Shown: positions 25,400 through 33,024 of the stretch, piece by piece
Numbering within the stretch: the stretch's first letter is position 1
Layout: each line of letters starts with the position of its first letter
Source: Hymenobacter properus
GTDB lineage: Bacteria; Bacteroidota; Bacteroidia; Cytophagales; Hymenobacteraceae
Length of the DNA: 64,000 bases
NCBI RefSeq assembly: GCF_015694735.1
Contig: NZ_JADQDP010000002.1
Span: 248,001 to 312,000, forward strand
Direction: 5' to 3'
Program-made: the position numbers and the translations under genes
The notes under the pieces: generated by a model
The model's database searches: none
What the model was told of the DNA's origin: nothing
Seen by the model: only the letters and a program-made list of their open reading frames with translations

Positions 25400-26733
25400 T
25401 ATACTTCCACTTTGAGCGTAGCCGGACCTTTTGTTACCTCGAACAGCTCGCCGTGGGGTACAATGGTAATCTGGCCGTATTCCTGGAGCAGCATCTTGTA
25501 GCTGGCGGCCACGGGACGCGGCTTGCGGTCCAAATCGTAGAGGCCGCAGGCGTTCACCTTGCCCACCTGGCGGCTCAGGCCAATGTCCCAGTCCACCTGG
25601 TCGATGAGCGAATACCAAGTGAAGCCGAGCACCGGCACGCCCTCAGCGCGCATGCGAAGAATGTTCACCCACTGCTTCCAGAGCCAGGTGGGGGCCTCGT
25701 GGGCCGAAAAAACGTTGGTTTCGGTGTGCATCACGGGCTTGCGGTAGCGCCGGTAGTATTCCAGCGTGATGTTGTACCAGCCCAGCACGTCCATGCTGGT
25801 GCACTCGGTGCCATCGGGCAGGATGATGCGCTCGTTGCGGCCGTAGTAGTCGTTGCCCATAATCTGGTAGCCGGGCGGCTCGCCAGCCATAAACCAGTCG
25901 TACTCGCGCCGGGTCAGGCCGTTGTCAAAGAGGTAGTTCAGCACATCGCCGTCGGGGTGGTGGGCATACAGCAAATCGAGCGACACGAAGCGCAGCTTGT
26001 TATCCAGCGTAATCTGCGGCGAGGGATTGGAGCGCAGCTCGTGCACAAACTCGGCCGATTCGCTTTGCACGATGATGCAATCGGGCCGGCGCTGGGCAAT
26101 TTGCTGGGTAGCCATGATGCTGGCCGCCACCAGGTGCTTCATGGCCGTTACAAAGCCGCGGTCCGTCTTCAGCTGCTCGTTCCAGATGCCGTCTTTGCCG
26201 CTCATGCGGGCCGTCACGTAGATTTCGTTGATAGGCGTGTAGTACCGCACCCAGGGGTATCGCTCGGCCACGGCGGCGGCGTAGTCGGCGAAGTGCACGG
26301 GCAACTCGGGGTTCTGGAAATTGCCCAGCCAGTCGGGCACGCCAAAGTGCAGCAAGTCCAGAATGGGCGTGATTTCGAGGCGCTGCAGCTCGGCCATTAC
26401 CTGGTCGGCAAATTCCCAGTCGTAGCGGCCGGGGCCGAGGTGGGTTTTGTGGTAGGGCAGGCCGTAGCGCAGCACCTTTAGGCCCAGCTCCTTCACTAAG
26501 GCAAAATCCTCGCGCCACCGTTCGTAGTGCCCGCACTCCTGCAACAGGTCGCGCCGGATGCGGCCGTGGTCGATGGTGGGGTTCGAGCACTCAATGCCGG
26601 TGGCGAACATGAAGTTGTTGGGCTGGCCCGTGGGCAGGCCGCGCCCGTCGTGCCCGCGCGCCCCGCCAAACTCGTCGCCTGCGTAGCCGCCGTCGCCGTA
26701 CTTCTCCTTGATGTGGGTGAGGAAGGTTTTCAT
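25399..26733 (-). CDS. GH1-like glycoside hydrolase (beta-glucosidase type)
   Basis: A 444-residue TIM-barrel enzyme resembling family GH1 beta-glycosidases. The likely acid/base is Glu170 in YTPINEIYV (GH1 usually has TxNEP), the likely nucleophile is Glu338 in VMHTETNVF (usually TENG), and FTWYSLIDQVDW (371-382) matches the conserved aglycone/sugar-site WSLxDNFEW. No signal peptide, so probably cytoplasmic. The motifs are variant, so substrate and even catalysis should not be assumed. It follows the GMC oxidoreductase gene across a foldback element and is coupled to the small gene downstream. The group GlucDH subunit 3, GMC and GH1 suggests metabolism of a glucoside or a keto-sugar glycoside. 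Confidence 0.82.
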   Translation of the reverse strand: MKTFLTHIKEKYGDGGYAGDEFGGARGHDGRGLPTGQPNNFMFATGIECSNPTIDHGRIRRDLLQECGHYERWREDFALVKELGLKVLRYGLPYHKTHLGPGRYDWEFADQVMAELQRLEITPILDLLHFGVPDWLGNFQNPELPVHFADYAAAVAERYPWVRYYTPINEIYVTARMSGKDGIWNEQLKTDRGFVTAMKHLVAASIMATQQIAQRRPDCIIVQSESAEFVHELRSNPSPQITLDNKLRFVSLDLLYAHHPDGDVLNYLFDNGLTRREYDWFMAGEPPGYQIMGNDYYGRNERIILPDGTECTSMDVLGWYNITLEYYRRYRKPVMHTETNVFSAHEAPTWLWKQWVNILRMRAEGVPVLGFTWYSLIDQVDWDIGLSRQVGKVNACGLYDLDRKPRPVAASYKMLLQEYGQITIVPHGELFEVTKGPATLKVEV

Positions 26734-26741
26734 GAAAGAAT

Positions 26742-26823
26742 AGTTGTCAGTTGCTTGTTGTCGGTTGTCAGGCTGTTCAAGGAGTAGTCATTGACTAACA
26801 ACTGACAACGAGCAACTAACAAC
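26742..26823. repeat. family D foldback element
   Basis: Imperfect inverted repeat made of GTTGTCAGTTGC-type words: left arm AGTTGTCAGTTGCTTGTTGT and on; right arm complementary with four or so transitions; loop about 20 nt. AT-richer than its surroundings. It fills the space between the GH1-like and GMC genes. Confidence 0.8.
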
Positions 26824-26828
26824 CAGAA

Positions 26829-28526
26829 TCAAACGTCGCGCCGCTGCTGTTGCTCCAGAAACTTGTCGGCGGTGCGCAGGCTCAGGGCCATGATGGTCAG
26901 AGCCGGGTTCACGCTTAGGGCGCTGGGGAAAACGGAATTGTCGGCGATGTAGAGGTTGGGCACGTCGAAGGCGCGGCCGTTGGCGTCCACCACGGCATCA
27001 TCGCCGCTCAGGCCCATGCGCGCCGTGCCGATGACGTGCGCGTAGCGCTGAAACGCCCAGATGTCGGTGGCGCCGGCCGCTTCCCAGATGCTGCGCATCG
27101 TCTTCTCGGCGTGGGCGTTCATGCGCTGCTCGTTTTCCTGAGCGGTGAAGTGCAGGCGCGGCTTGGGCAGGCCGCGGGCGTCCTTTTCCTCGGCCAGTTC
27201 CAAGAAGTTGTCGGCGTGCGGCAGGCAGTCGCCCAAGATGTTGATGCCGGCAATGTGGTTGAAGTTGCGCATGTAGTCGCGCAGGGGCTGGCCCCAGAGC
27301 TTGCGCCCGCGTGCTACCTGCCCGGCAAACGTCACAGGCATCACGCCAATGCTTTGCAGCAAGTACCCGCCCGCGAAATCCGCATCCTGCGGCCGGTGGG
27401 TGTCTTGCGAAATCAGGCCGCCCGGAATGCCCTTGTTGGGCCGCACTTCCTCGGCAAAGGTGCCGAACACCTGCAGGCCGGGGTGGGCCATGAGGTTTTT
27501 GCCCACTTGCCCGCTGGTCAGAGCCAACTCGTTCAGCAGCAGCAAGCGAGGTGTTTCCACCGAGCCGGCGCACAGGAACAGATGGCGACAACGCTGGCGC
27601 TTCTGCTCGCCATTCTGGGTGTACACCACACCGGTGATGTAGCCCCGCGCGTCGCGCTCAATCTCCGTCACGAAGCTGTTGGGCCTGATGTCGGCGCCGT
27701 GCTTCACGGCCAGCGGAATGAAGGTGACGTCCATGCTGGCCTTGGCGCCGTTGAAACAGCCGGCCTGGCAGAAACCGCGGTTGGTGCAGGCCTCGCGCCA
27801 GCCCACGCCCTCCTGGTAGTAGCGCCCCGACAGCGCCGCATTGGCCGCCGGCGAGGTACGAATGCCCACCTTCTCGGCACCACGCACCATTAGCTGGGCG
27901 GCGCTATTGAGTGGCAGCGGCGCCAGCGGGTAGCCCTTGCGGCGGGTCGGGCCCCAAGGGTAGGGCGTGGGGCCCGAGATGCCCAGAAACTGCTCCAGTT
28001 CCTCGTAGTACGGTTCCAGCTCCTGGTAGCTCACCGGCCAGTCTTCGCCCCGGCCAAAGTCGCGCCGCAGGCTCAGGTCGTCGGGCAGGGGGCGGGGCGT
28101 GTACGCGGTGTAGTGCAGTGTTGAGCCGCCCACGCCCATGCCGGAGTTGTTTTTGCCCATGGCCAGCGGGTCGTGGCCCGCCGAGAGCCGCTCGTCGTTC
28201 CAAAACAAGAAGTCTTGCGCCCTTTCATCGGTGGCAAAGTCCTTCTCAGGGTTGTGCCAGGGGCCAGCTTCGAGGGCCACCACTTTCAGGCCGGCCATGG
28301 CCAGGCGGGCCAGCAGTGGCGCGCCGCCCGCGCCCAGCCCTATCACCACGCAGTCCACCTCGTCGGCTTCGGGCTCCACGGCCTGGGGCTGTTCCAGCGG
28401 AGTATCAACGGGCGTTGCGGCCGCCGGAGCAGGCTCGTCGGCCAGCAGCGCGCGTAGCAGCGGGTCCTGCACTTCGGGCTTGATGGGGTTGAGGACGCCT
28501 TCTTCGAGAACTTCTTCGTCGGGCAT
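26829..28526 (-). CDS. GMC family oxidoreductase (sugar dehydrogenase type)
   Basis: A 565-residue FAD-dependent glucose-methanol-choline oxidoreductase. After an acidic, Pro/Ala-rich N-terminal stretch of about 60 residues comes the dinucleotide motif VVIGLGAGGAPLLARLA. Further GMC features are GVGGSTLHYTAYTPRP, a Cys-bearing segment FCQAGCFNGAKAS, LFLCAGSVETPRLLLL and the C-terminal active-site region ARMGLSGDDAVVD to SVNPALTIMALSLRTA. I use the ATG at 28526; an ATT three codons earlier also opens the frame. In this subgroup the catalytic subunit works with a gluconate 2-dehydrogenase subunit 3 protein, which is encoded just upstream here. The sugar substrate is unknown; glucoside 3-dehydrogenases belong to this group. 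Confidence 0.9.
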   Translation of the reverse strand: MPDEEVLEEGVLNPIKPEVQDPLLRALLADEPAPAAATPVDTPLEQPQAVEPEADEVDCVVIGLGAGGAPLLARLAMAGLKVVALEAGPWHNPEKDFATDERAQDFLFWNDERLSAGHDPLAMGKNNSGMGVGGSTLHYTAYTPRPLPDDLSLRRDFGRGEDWPVSYQELEPYYEELEQFLGISGPTPYPWGPTRRKGYPLAPLPLNSAAQLMVRGAEKVGIRTSPAANAALSGRYYQEGVGWREACTNRGFCQAGCFNGAKASMDVTFIPLAVKHGADIRPNSFVTEIERDARGYITGVVYTQNGEQKRQRCRHLFLCAGSVETPRLLLLNELALTSGQVGKNLMAHPGLQVFGTFAEEVRPNKGIPGGLISQDTHRPQDADFAGGYLLQSIGVMPVTFAGQVARGRKLWGQPLRDYMRNFNHIAGINILGDCLPHADNFLELAEEKDARGLPKPRLHFTAQENEQRMNAHAEKTMRSIWEAAGATDIWAFQRYAHVIGTARMGLSGDDAVVDANGRAFDVPNLYIADNSVFPSALSVNPALTIMALSLRTADKFLEQQQRRDV

Positions 28527-28557
28527 GGATATCAATATGTTTGAGGAGGAAATCGGC

Positions 28558-28655
28558 TGTCATCCTGAGCATAGCGAAGGACCTTATCAAGCCTGAATAC
28601 CTTGCAGTATTTTGCTGCTGACGTGATAAGGTCCTTCGCTATGCTCAGGATGACA
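28558..28655. repeat. family A foldback element, copy 5
   Basis: Arms TGTCATCCTGAGCATAGCGA... and complement, with upper stem AGGACCTTATCA, about 32 bp. The central GCATAGC/GCTATGC differs from GCGCAGC in both arms, a paired change. The right arm contains the TGA and last codons of the upstream gluconate-dehydrogenase-like gene. Confidence 0.93.
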
Positions 28656-29250
28656 GGGACGGCTCCCGGTCTTCTTTCTGGTTGAGGCCGATTTTCGTCC
28701 AGGCGGGCAGGTCGGCCATGCCTACGTAGCCAATTTCTTCCTGGGCCAGCGGGTGGGCGTAGTAGGTTTCGGTCAGCTCGGCCAGCAGCTCCTCGAAGAA
28801 GCGGCCTGCATCGAGGGTTTGCCAGGTGGCGCCGGGTGGGTTGCCGGTAGCCAGTGCCTTCAGCACGGCGTCTTGCCCGGTAGTATTCAGGTCCGCGAAA
28901 TTGGCCTGGAACAATGCCTGCGCAATTTCCTGAATGCCGCCGAGGCCCAGCCGGTAGGCCTCGCGGTCGGGCGGCAGGGCGTCGTAGCGCCAGCCGTCGG
29001 CGCGGCCTTCGGCCAGGCGCTGGTCCACGGCCGGGGCCAGCGGCACAGGCTGCGTGGGCCGGTCGGGCTGCGGGAAGAGGCGGGCGGCCACGGCTTCGAG
29101 CAGCGCGTAGGCGTCGGGGGCCAGAAACTGCGGCACGTAGGCTGCGGGCGCTTCGAGCCGGGCTTGCAAAGCGGCGCGGGTGGCTTCGGAAACGTGCGAG
29201 CTGTCCAGAAGGGCGCGCACGGTGCCGCTTGGGTATTCGGGAGTGAGCAT
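28645..29250 (-). CDS. gluconate 2-dehydrogenase subunit 3 family protein
   Basis: A 201-residue small subunit that in this family partners a GMC-type FAD dehydrogenase and helps its maturation or export. Recognised by its length, position directly before the GMC gene, and the pattern LLEAVAARLFPQPDRPTQP, then FFEELLAELTETYYAHP and EEIGYVGMADLPAW (homologues have YYSHP and GYxGxPAW at these places). Unlike many homologues it shows no Tat or Sec signal peptide with the ATG at 29250; a GTG at 29277 adds nine residues (MRLSAQAPY) without changing this. The last codons and the TGA are supplied by the arm of a foldback repeat, so the C-terminus has probably been altered by that insertion. Confidence 0.85.
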   Translation of the reverse strand: MLTPEYPSGTVRALLDSSHVSEATRAALQARLEAPAAYVPQFLAPDAYALLEAVAARLFPQPDRPTQPVPLAPAVDQRLAEGRADGWRYDALPPDREAYRLGLGGIQEIAQALFQANFADLNTTGQDAVLKALATGNPPGATWQTLDAGRFFEELLAELTETYYAHPLAQEEIGYVGMADLPAWTKIGLNQKEDREPSLSS

Positions 29251-29371
29251 ATAAGGAGCTTGGGCTGACAGCCGCACCGCCAGGAACGGCTCAGCTAATA
29301 CTCCTTACGAGGGAAGCCCATCCAAAGGGTTCAACTTTTGGGGTTTATTTCTTAAACAAAATTCATAAAAA

Positions 29372-29399
29372 GAGCAGCCAGTTTGCGGGCCGGCTGCTC
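29372..29399 (-). terminator. intrinsic terminator after OFA transporter operon
   Basis: GAGCAGCC (29372-29379) pairs with GGCTGCTC (29392-29399). On the minus strand the stem is followed by TTTTTATG. It lies 27 nt past the stop of the 50-residue gene. Confidence 0.85.
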
Positions 29400-29425
29400 C
29401 TAGAAACCAGAGGAAATGAACGGGC

Positions 29426-29578
29426 TTACTTGAACAAAGCCAGTGCTTTGATAAAGGTTTGCGACACGCCCCAGGCCAGGGGCAGGCCCACCACCAGCCA
29501 AGCCAGCACCACCGAGCCGCCGCTGCTAGTGTCGGCCGTCGTGGCCGGCGGCGTAGGGGAATTGGATTGCGGATTCAT
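29426..29578 (-). CDS. MFS transporter small subunit-like protein (50 aa)
   Basis: A 50-residue membrane protein: a polar N-terminus of 20 residues rich in Ser, Thr and Pro, then one hydrophobic helix (VVLAWLVVGLPLAWGVSQTF) and a short basic end (ALALFK). It begins 33 nt after the OFA-type MFS gene and is followed by a strong terminator, so both genes form one operon. Small single-helix proteins next to OFA-family MFS genes are known as MFS transporter small subunits. The match here rests on position, size and the helix, not on a sequence search. It probably binds and stabilises the transporter in the inner membrane. Confidence 0.75.
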   Translation of the reverse strand: MNPQSNSPTPPATTADTSSGGSVVLAWLVVGLPLAWGVSQTFIKALALFK

Positions 29579-29610
29579 AATGCAGTCAGATTAGAAATTG
29601 GAAATGAAGC

Positions 29611-31020
29611 CTAGTGGGCGCCGGGTTCTATCGTAACTGGGCCCTTTTCGTAATACCGCTCGTTCACGGCCGTCACAACGATGTTGGCGATGAAGCCCAC
29701 CACCAGCAAGCCGGCCATGGTGTAAAACACCGTTTGGTAGGCCGCAGCGCCCGATAGGCCCTGGGCTTTGCGGCTGTTGGAGAGGTAGTGCACAATGAGC
29801 GGGCCCAGCACCCCGGCCGTGCTCCAGGCCGTGAGCAAACGGCCGTGGATGGCGCCCACCTGGTACTTGCCAAAAAGGTCGGACAAGTAGGCGGGCGCCG
29901 TGGCAAAGCCGCCGCCGTACATGCTGATAATCACACAAGCCACGGCCACAAACAAGGTCAGCTGCAGGTTGTGGCCCAGTGTTGGAATCAAGGCGTAGAG
30001 AACCATACCCAGCCCGAAGTAGATGGCGTAGGCCACCTTCCGGCCCAACTTGTCTGAGGCCGACGACCAGAAGAAGCGGCCCAGCAAGTTGAACAAGCTA
30101 AGCAAGCCCACGAAGCCAGCCGCCGCGGCCGCCGTCACGCCCTTGCCCGGGCCCATGGCCGAGTCCGAAAACGTCTCCTGAATAAGCGGGGAGGCGGTTT
30201 CGAGCACCCCAATGCCGGCCGTCACGTTGCAGAGCAGCACCACCCACAGCAGCCAGAACTGCGGCGTTTTGATGGCGTTGTCGGCCGAGACGTTGGCCGT
30301 GGTGATGAGGTCGTTGTGCTCGGTGCTGGGCACGTAGCCGGCAGGTTTCCAGTCATCGGCCGGCACCCGAATGGTCCAGACGCCAAACTGCATAAAAACC
30401 AGGTAAATAAGGCCCATCACAATGAACGTAGGCGCTACACCCATCGGGGCCGAGGCTTTGAAATGGTTCATCAGGTTGTTGGCCAAGGGCGAGCCAATCA
30501 TAGCGCCGCCGCCAAAGCCCATTATGGCCATGCCCGTGGCCACGCCCTTGCGGTCGGGAAACCACTTAATCAGCGTGCTCACCGGCGAAATGTAGCCGAT
30601 GCCCAACCCGATGCCGCCCACAAAGCCATAGCCGAAATACAGCAGCCAGAGGTTGTGTAGGTGCACCCCCAGCGCCCCAATCAGAAAGCCGCCGCCAAAG
30701 CACAGCGACGCCGCCAGCATGGCCTTGCGCGGCCCCACGCGCTCCAGCCACTTCCCAAACACGGCCGCTGACAAGCCCAGCAGCACAATGGCGATGGAAA
30801 ACGTGACGCCGATTTGCAGCGGCGTCCAGTCGTCGGACGCGGGCTTGTCCACGTCGCCGCTGATGAGCGCGCCCAGCGGCTTGTTGAACACGCTGAACGC
30901 ATACGCTTGCCCAATAGCCAGGTGAATGGCCAGCGCCGCCGGCGGCACCAGCCAGCGGTTGTAGCCGGGGCCGGCCACGGTGCGGCTGCGGTCGAGCAGC
31001 GAGGAGGAGTTGTCGGTCAT
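29611..31020 (-). CDS. OFA-family MFS transporter (oxalate/formate antiporter type)
   Basis: A 469-residue inner-membrane protein with twelve predicted helices. OFA-family traits are visible: GQAYAFSVFNKPL in the first helix region, GLGIGYISPVSTLIKWFPDRKG (helix 4 to loop), GFGGGAMIGSPL, and the second-half GLLSLFNLLGRFFWSSASDKLG. OFA proteins exchange small carboxylates such as oxalate and formate; the substrate cannot be read from sequence. A formate-dehydrogenase-type gene and fdhD lie 30 kb away, which makes formate worth testing but is weak evidence. It forms an operon with the 50-residue partner gene. The upstream region contains a foldback element. Confidence 0.9.
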   Translation of the reverse strand: MTDNSSSLLDRSRTVAGPGYNRWLVPPAALAIHLAIGQAYAFSVFNKPLGALISGDVDKPASDDWTPLQIGVTFSIAIVLLGLSAAVFGKWLERVGPRKAMLAASLCFGGGFLIGALGVHLHNLWLLYFGYGFVGGIGLGIGYISPVSTLIKWFPDRKGVATGMAIMGFGGGAMIGSPLANNLMNHFKASAPMGVAPTFIVMGLIYLVFMQFGVWTIRVPADDWKPAGYVPSTEHNDLITTANVSADNAIKTPQFWLLWVVLLCNVTAGIGVLETASPLIQETFSDSAMGPGKGVTAAAAAGFVGLLSLFNLLGRFFWSSASDKLGRKVAYAIYFGLGMVLYALIPTLGHNLQLTLFVAVACVIISMYGGGFATAPAYLSDLFGKYQVGAIHGRLLTAWSTAGVLGPLIVHYLSNSRKAQGLSGAAAYQTVFYTMAGLLVVGFIANIVVTAVNERYYEKGPVTIEPGAH

Positions 31021-31051
31021 AAAGCAAAGTGGATTATAGTTAAGAATTCGT

Positions 31052-31140
31052 CTGTCATCCTGAGCTTAGCGAAGGACCTTCTCACGCCAGAAGCAGTCGT
31101 TCCAACGCGAGAAGGTCCTTCGCTCCGCTCAGGATGACAG
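31052..31140. repeat. family A foldback element, copy 6
   Basis: Arms CTGTCATCCTGAGC... and complement, upper stem AGGACCTTCTC. Here the central part is not compensated (GAGCTTAGCG on the left against CGCTCCGCTC on the right), so the stem has an internal bulge. It lies between the start of the OFA gene and the stop of the SDR gene. Confidence 0.9.
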
Positions 31141-31159
31141 CCTTTTTCAGCCGGGCGGC

Positions 31160-32110
31160 TTACTCGTCGCTGCTGAGCTTGCCGCCGGTTACGTGCACCA
31201 GGCTGCCGGTCATGAAGGAGCCGTCCTGCGATGCCAGCAGCACGTAGGCCGGGGCTATTTCTTCGGGCTGCCCGGGGCGCTTGAGTGCCACTTCGTGACC
31301 GAATTTCTCGATTTCTTCGCGTGGCATGGTGCCGGGAATGTTGGGCGTCCAGACCGGACCGGGAACCACGCAGTTCACCCGAATGCCTTTCTCGCCCAGG
31401 TACAAAGCCAGCGACTTGGTGAGAGCATGAATGCCGGCCTTCGAGGCGGCATAATCCACCAGAATGGGGATGCCCGTGATGCCCACAATGCTGCCCGTAT
31501 TGATGATGCAATCGTCCTTCTTCAAGTGCGGAATGGCCGCCTGCGCCATCCAGATGTAGCCCAGAATATTGGTGTCGAAAGTCCGGCGGATTTGCTCTTC
31601 GGGAATTTCCTCAAACGTTAACTGGCTGTTCTGGAAAGCCGCGTTATTCACCAGGATGTTCAGCCCTCCCAGCTCGGCCAGGGTGCGGCGCACGGCCTGC
31701 TTGCATTGCTCGGAGTCGCGCACGTCGAGCTGCAGCAGCAGGCACTTGCGCTTTTCGCGCTCCACCAGCTGCCTGGTTTTCTCGGCATCCTCCACGTTTT
31801 CGTTGAACACCACGGCCACGTGGGCGCCCTCCTTGGCAAAGGCAATAGCCACGGCCCGGCCAATGCCGGAGTCGGCCCCGGTGATGATGGCTACTTTGTC
31901 TTGCAGCTTGCCGGCGGCCCGGTAGTTGGCCAGGTCGGAGTCGGGCTGCAGCTTCATGTCGGCTTGCTTGGCCGGATAGGGCAGTTTTTGGGCAGCGGCC
32001 TTCATGTCGGCGGCCATGGGGCGGCGCTCGGCTTTGGCAGGAGCCGCTTTGGGCGCAGCAGGAGCTTTCTTAGCGGCAGATTTGGCTGCCGCAGGTTTTT
32101 TGGTGGGCAT
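31160..32110 (-). CDS. SDR-family oxidoreductase with Lys/Ala-rich N-terminal tail
   Basis: A 316-residue short-chain dehydrogenase of the YghA/YdaD-like group. Residues 1-50 form a Lys/Ala/Pro-rich low-complexity tail (PTKKPAAAKSAAKKAPAAPK) not seen in typical 290-residue members. The core has the cofactor motif TGADSGIGRA, NNAAFQ, the catalytic Ser in NTGSIVGITG and the YAASK motif (Tyr and Lys of the active site). It ends with the usual membrane-distal TGSLVHVTGG. I start at the ATG at 32110. Substrate unknown; members are often stress-induced. The MPTKK start is shared with the 38-residue protein at 41794. Confidence 0.88.
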   Translation of the reverse strand: MPTKKPAAAKSAAKKAPAAPKAAPAKAERRPMAADMKAAAQKLPYPAKQADMKLQPDSDLANYRAAGKLQDKVAIITGADSGIGRAVAIAFAKEGAHVAVVFNENVEDAEKTRQLVEREKRKCLLLQLDVRDSEQCKQAVRRTLAELGGLNILVNNAAFQNSQLTFEEIPEEQIRRTFDTNILGYIWMAQAAIPHLKKDDCIINTGSIVGITGIPILVDYAASKAGIHALTKSLALYLGEKGIRVNCVVPGPVWTPNIPGTMPREEIEKFGHEVALKRPGQPEEIAPAYVLLASQDGSFMTGSLVHVTGGKLSSDE

Positions 32111-32186
32111 GAGCAAGGAAGTATGGGTTGCCCTGCATTACGCGAAAAACTTGGGGAAGGCTATAGCGAATTGCTTCTGGCATGGC

Positions 32187-32969
32187 CTACGCTGCGGCAT
32201 CCGGAAATTGGGGCGGGTACTCGGTGGGAAGCCGGCGAAGTCGGTGGCGTCGGTAGGCTTCGGCCGTGGCCCACATGGCGCCCAGCGGCCCCACAAAATA
32301 CAGCCACAGGTGCGGCGCCTCACCCGCCGCCACGGCCGAGCCAAGGGTGCGGGCCGGGTTCAAACTCATGCCCGACAGCGGTGCCTCAACCACCACAAAC
32401 ACGGCCAGCAGCAGGCCGGCCAGCGCGCCCGTCCACTTTTTGCCCCGGGCCGAGTGCATGGTCCATAGCAGTCCCAGCATCAGCATGCTGGAAATAACGA
32501 CCTCCGCGCCCAGCGCCACCGCCCAGCCGTGGGGGCCTTCCAGGGGGCGGGTGGTGTTGTGGTGAATACTTGGGTGCCCAAACCACGGCGCCAACGCCCA
32601 ATGCAGCACCGCGCCCGCTCCCAGGGCCCCCGCAAACTGTGCCAGCGCATACCACAGCGCATCGGCCGCGGCGATGTGCCCCAGGTGCCAGAAGCCAAGC
32701 GTCACGGCCGGGTTGAAGTGGGCGCCCGAGCGTTTTCCCCAGGGCGAGTAAGCCATGGCCGCAATCAGGCCGCCCACCACCAGCCCCATCCCGATGCGCT
32801 GCACCCACTCCCGCGGCCCCAGCGCCCGCGCCACCGCCGAATCGGGATGGTGAAAGACCACCGCGGCCAGGCTCGAAAACGTGAGAAAGGCGATGATGCC
32901 GCCCGCTTCAACCAAATAATGCCTCCAATTTTGGCGCAGGGCCTGGGTCATGCGGGTGGCAAATGCCAT
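32187..32969 (-). CDS. MIP/aquaporin-family channel
   Basis: A 260-residue channel protein with about six membrane helices and both NPA boxes: HFNPAVTLGFW (near residue 86) and SLNPARTLGSA (near 205). The Arg after the second NPA is the selectivity-filter arginine. Length fits aquaporin/glycerol-facilitator family proteins; water against glycerol selectivity cannot be decided by eye. I start at the ATG at 32969; a second ATG six codons later is possible, and the long upstream reading frame is rich in Pro, Arg and Ser and looks non-coding. It is on the same strand as its neighbours but with gaps of 55-75 nt, so operon membership is unclear. Confidence 0.88.
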   Translation of the reverse strand: MAFATRMTQALRQNWRHYLVEAGGIIAFLTFSSLAAVVFHHPDSAVARALGPREWVQRIGMGLVVGGLIAAMAYSPWGKRSGAHFNPAVTLGFWHLGHIAAADALWYALAQFAGALGAGAVLHWALAPWFGHPSIHHNTTRPLEGPHGWAVALGAEVVISSMLMLGLLWTMHSARGKKWTGALAGLLLAVFVVVEAPLSGMSLNPARTLGSAVAAGEAPHLWLYFVGPLGAMWATAEAYRRHRLRRLPTEYPPQFPDAAA

Positions 32970-33024
32970 AGGGGTGGGCCAATGGGTGCGTTGATGCAAC
33001 GCAGAAAAGGCCACGGGGTTGGCC

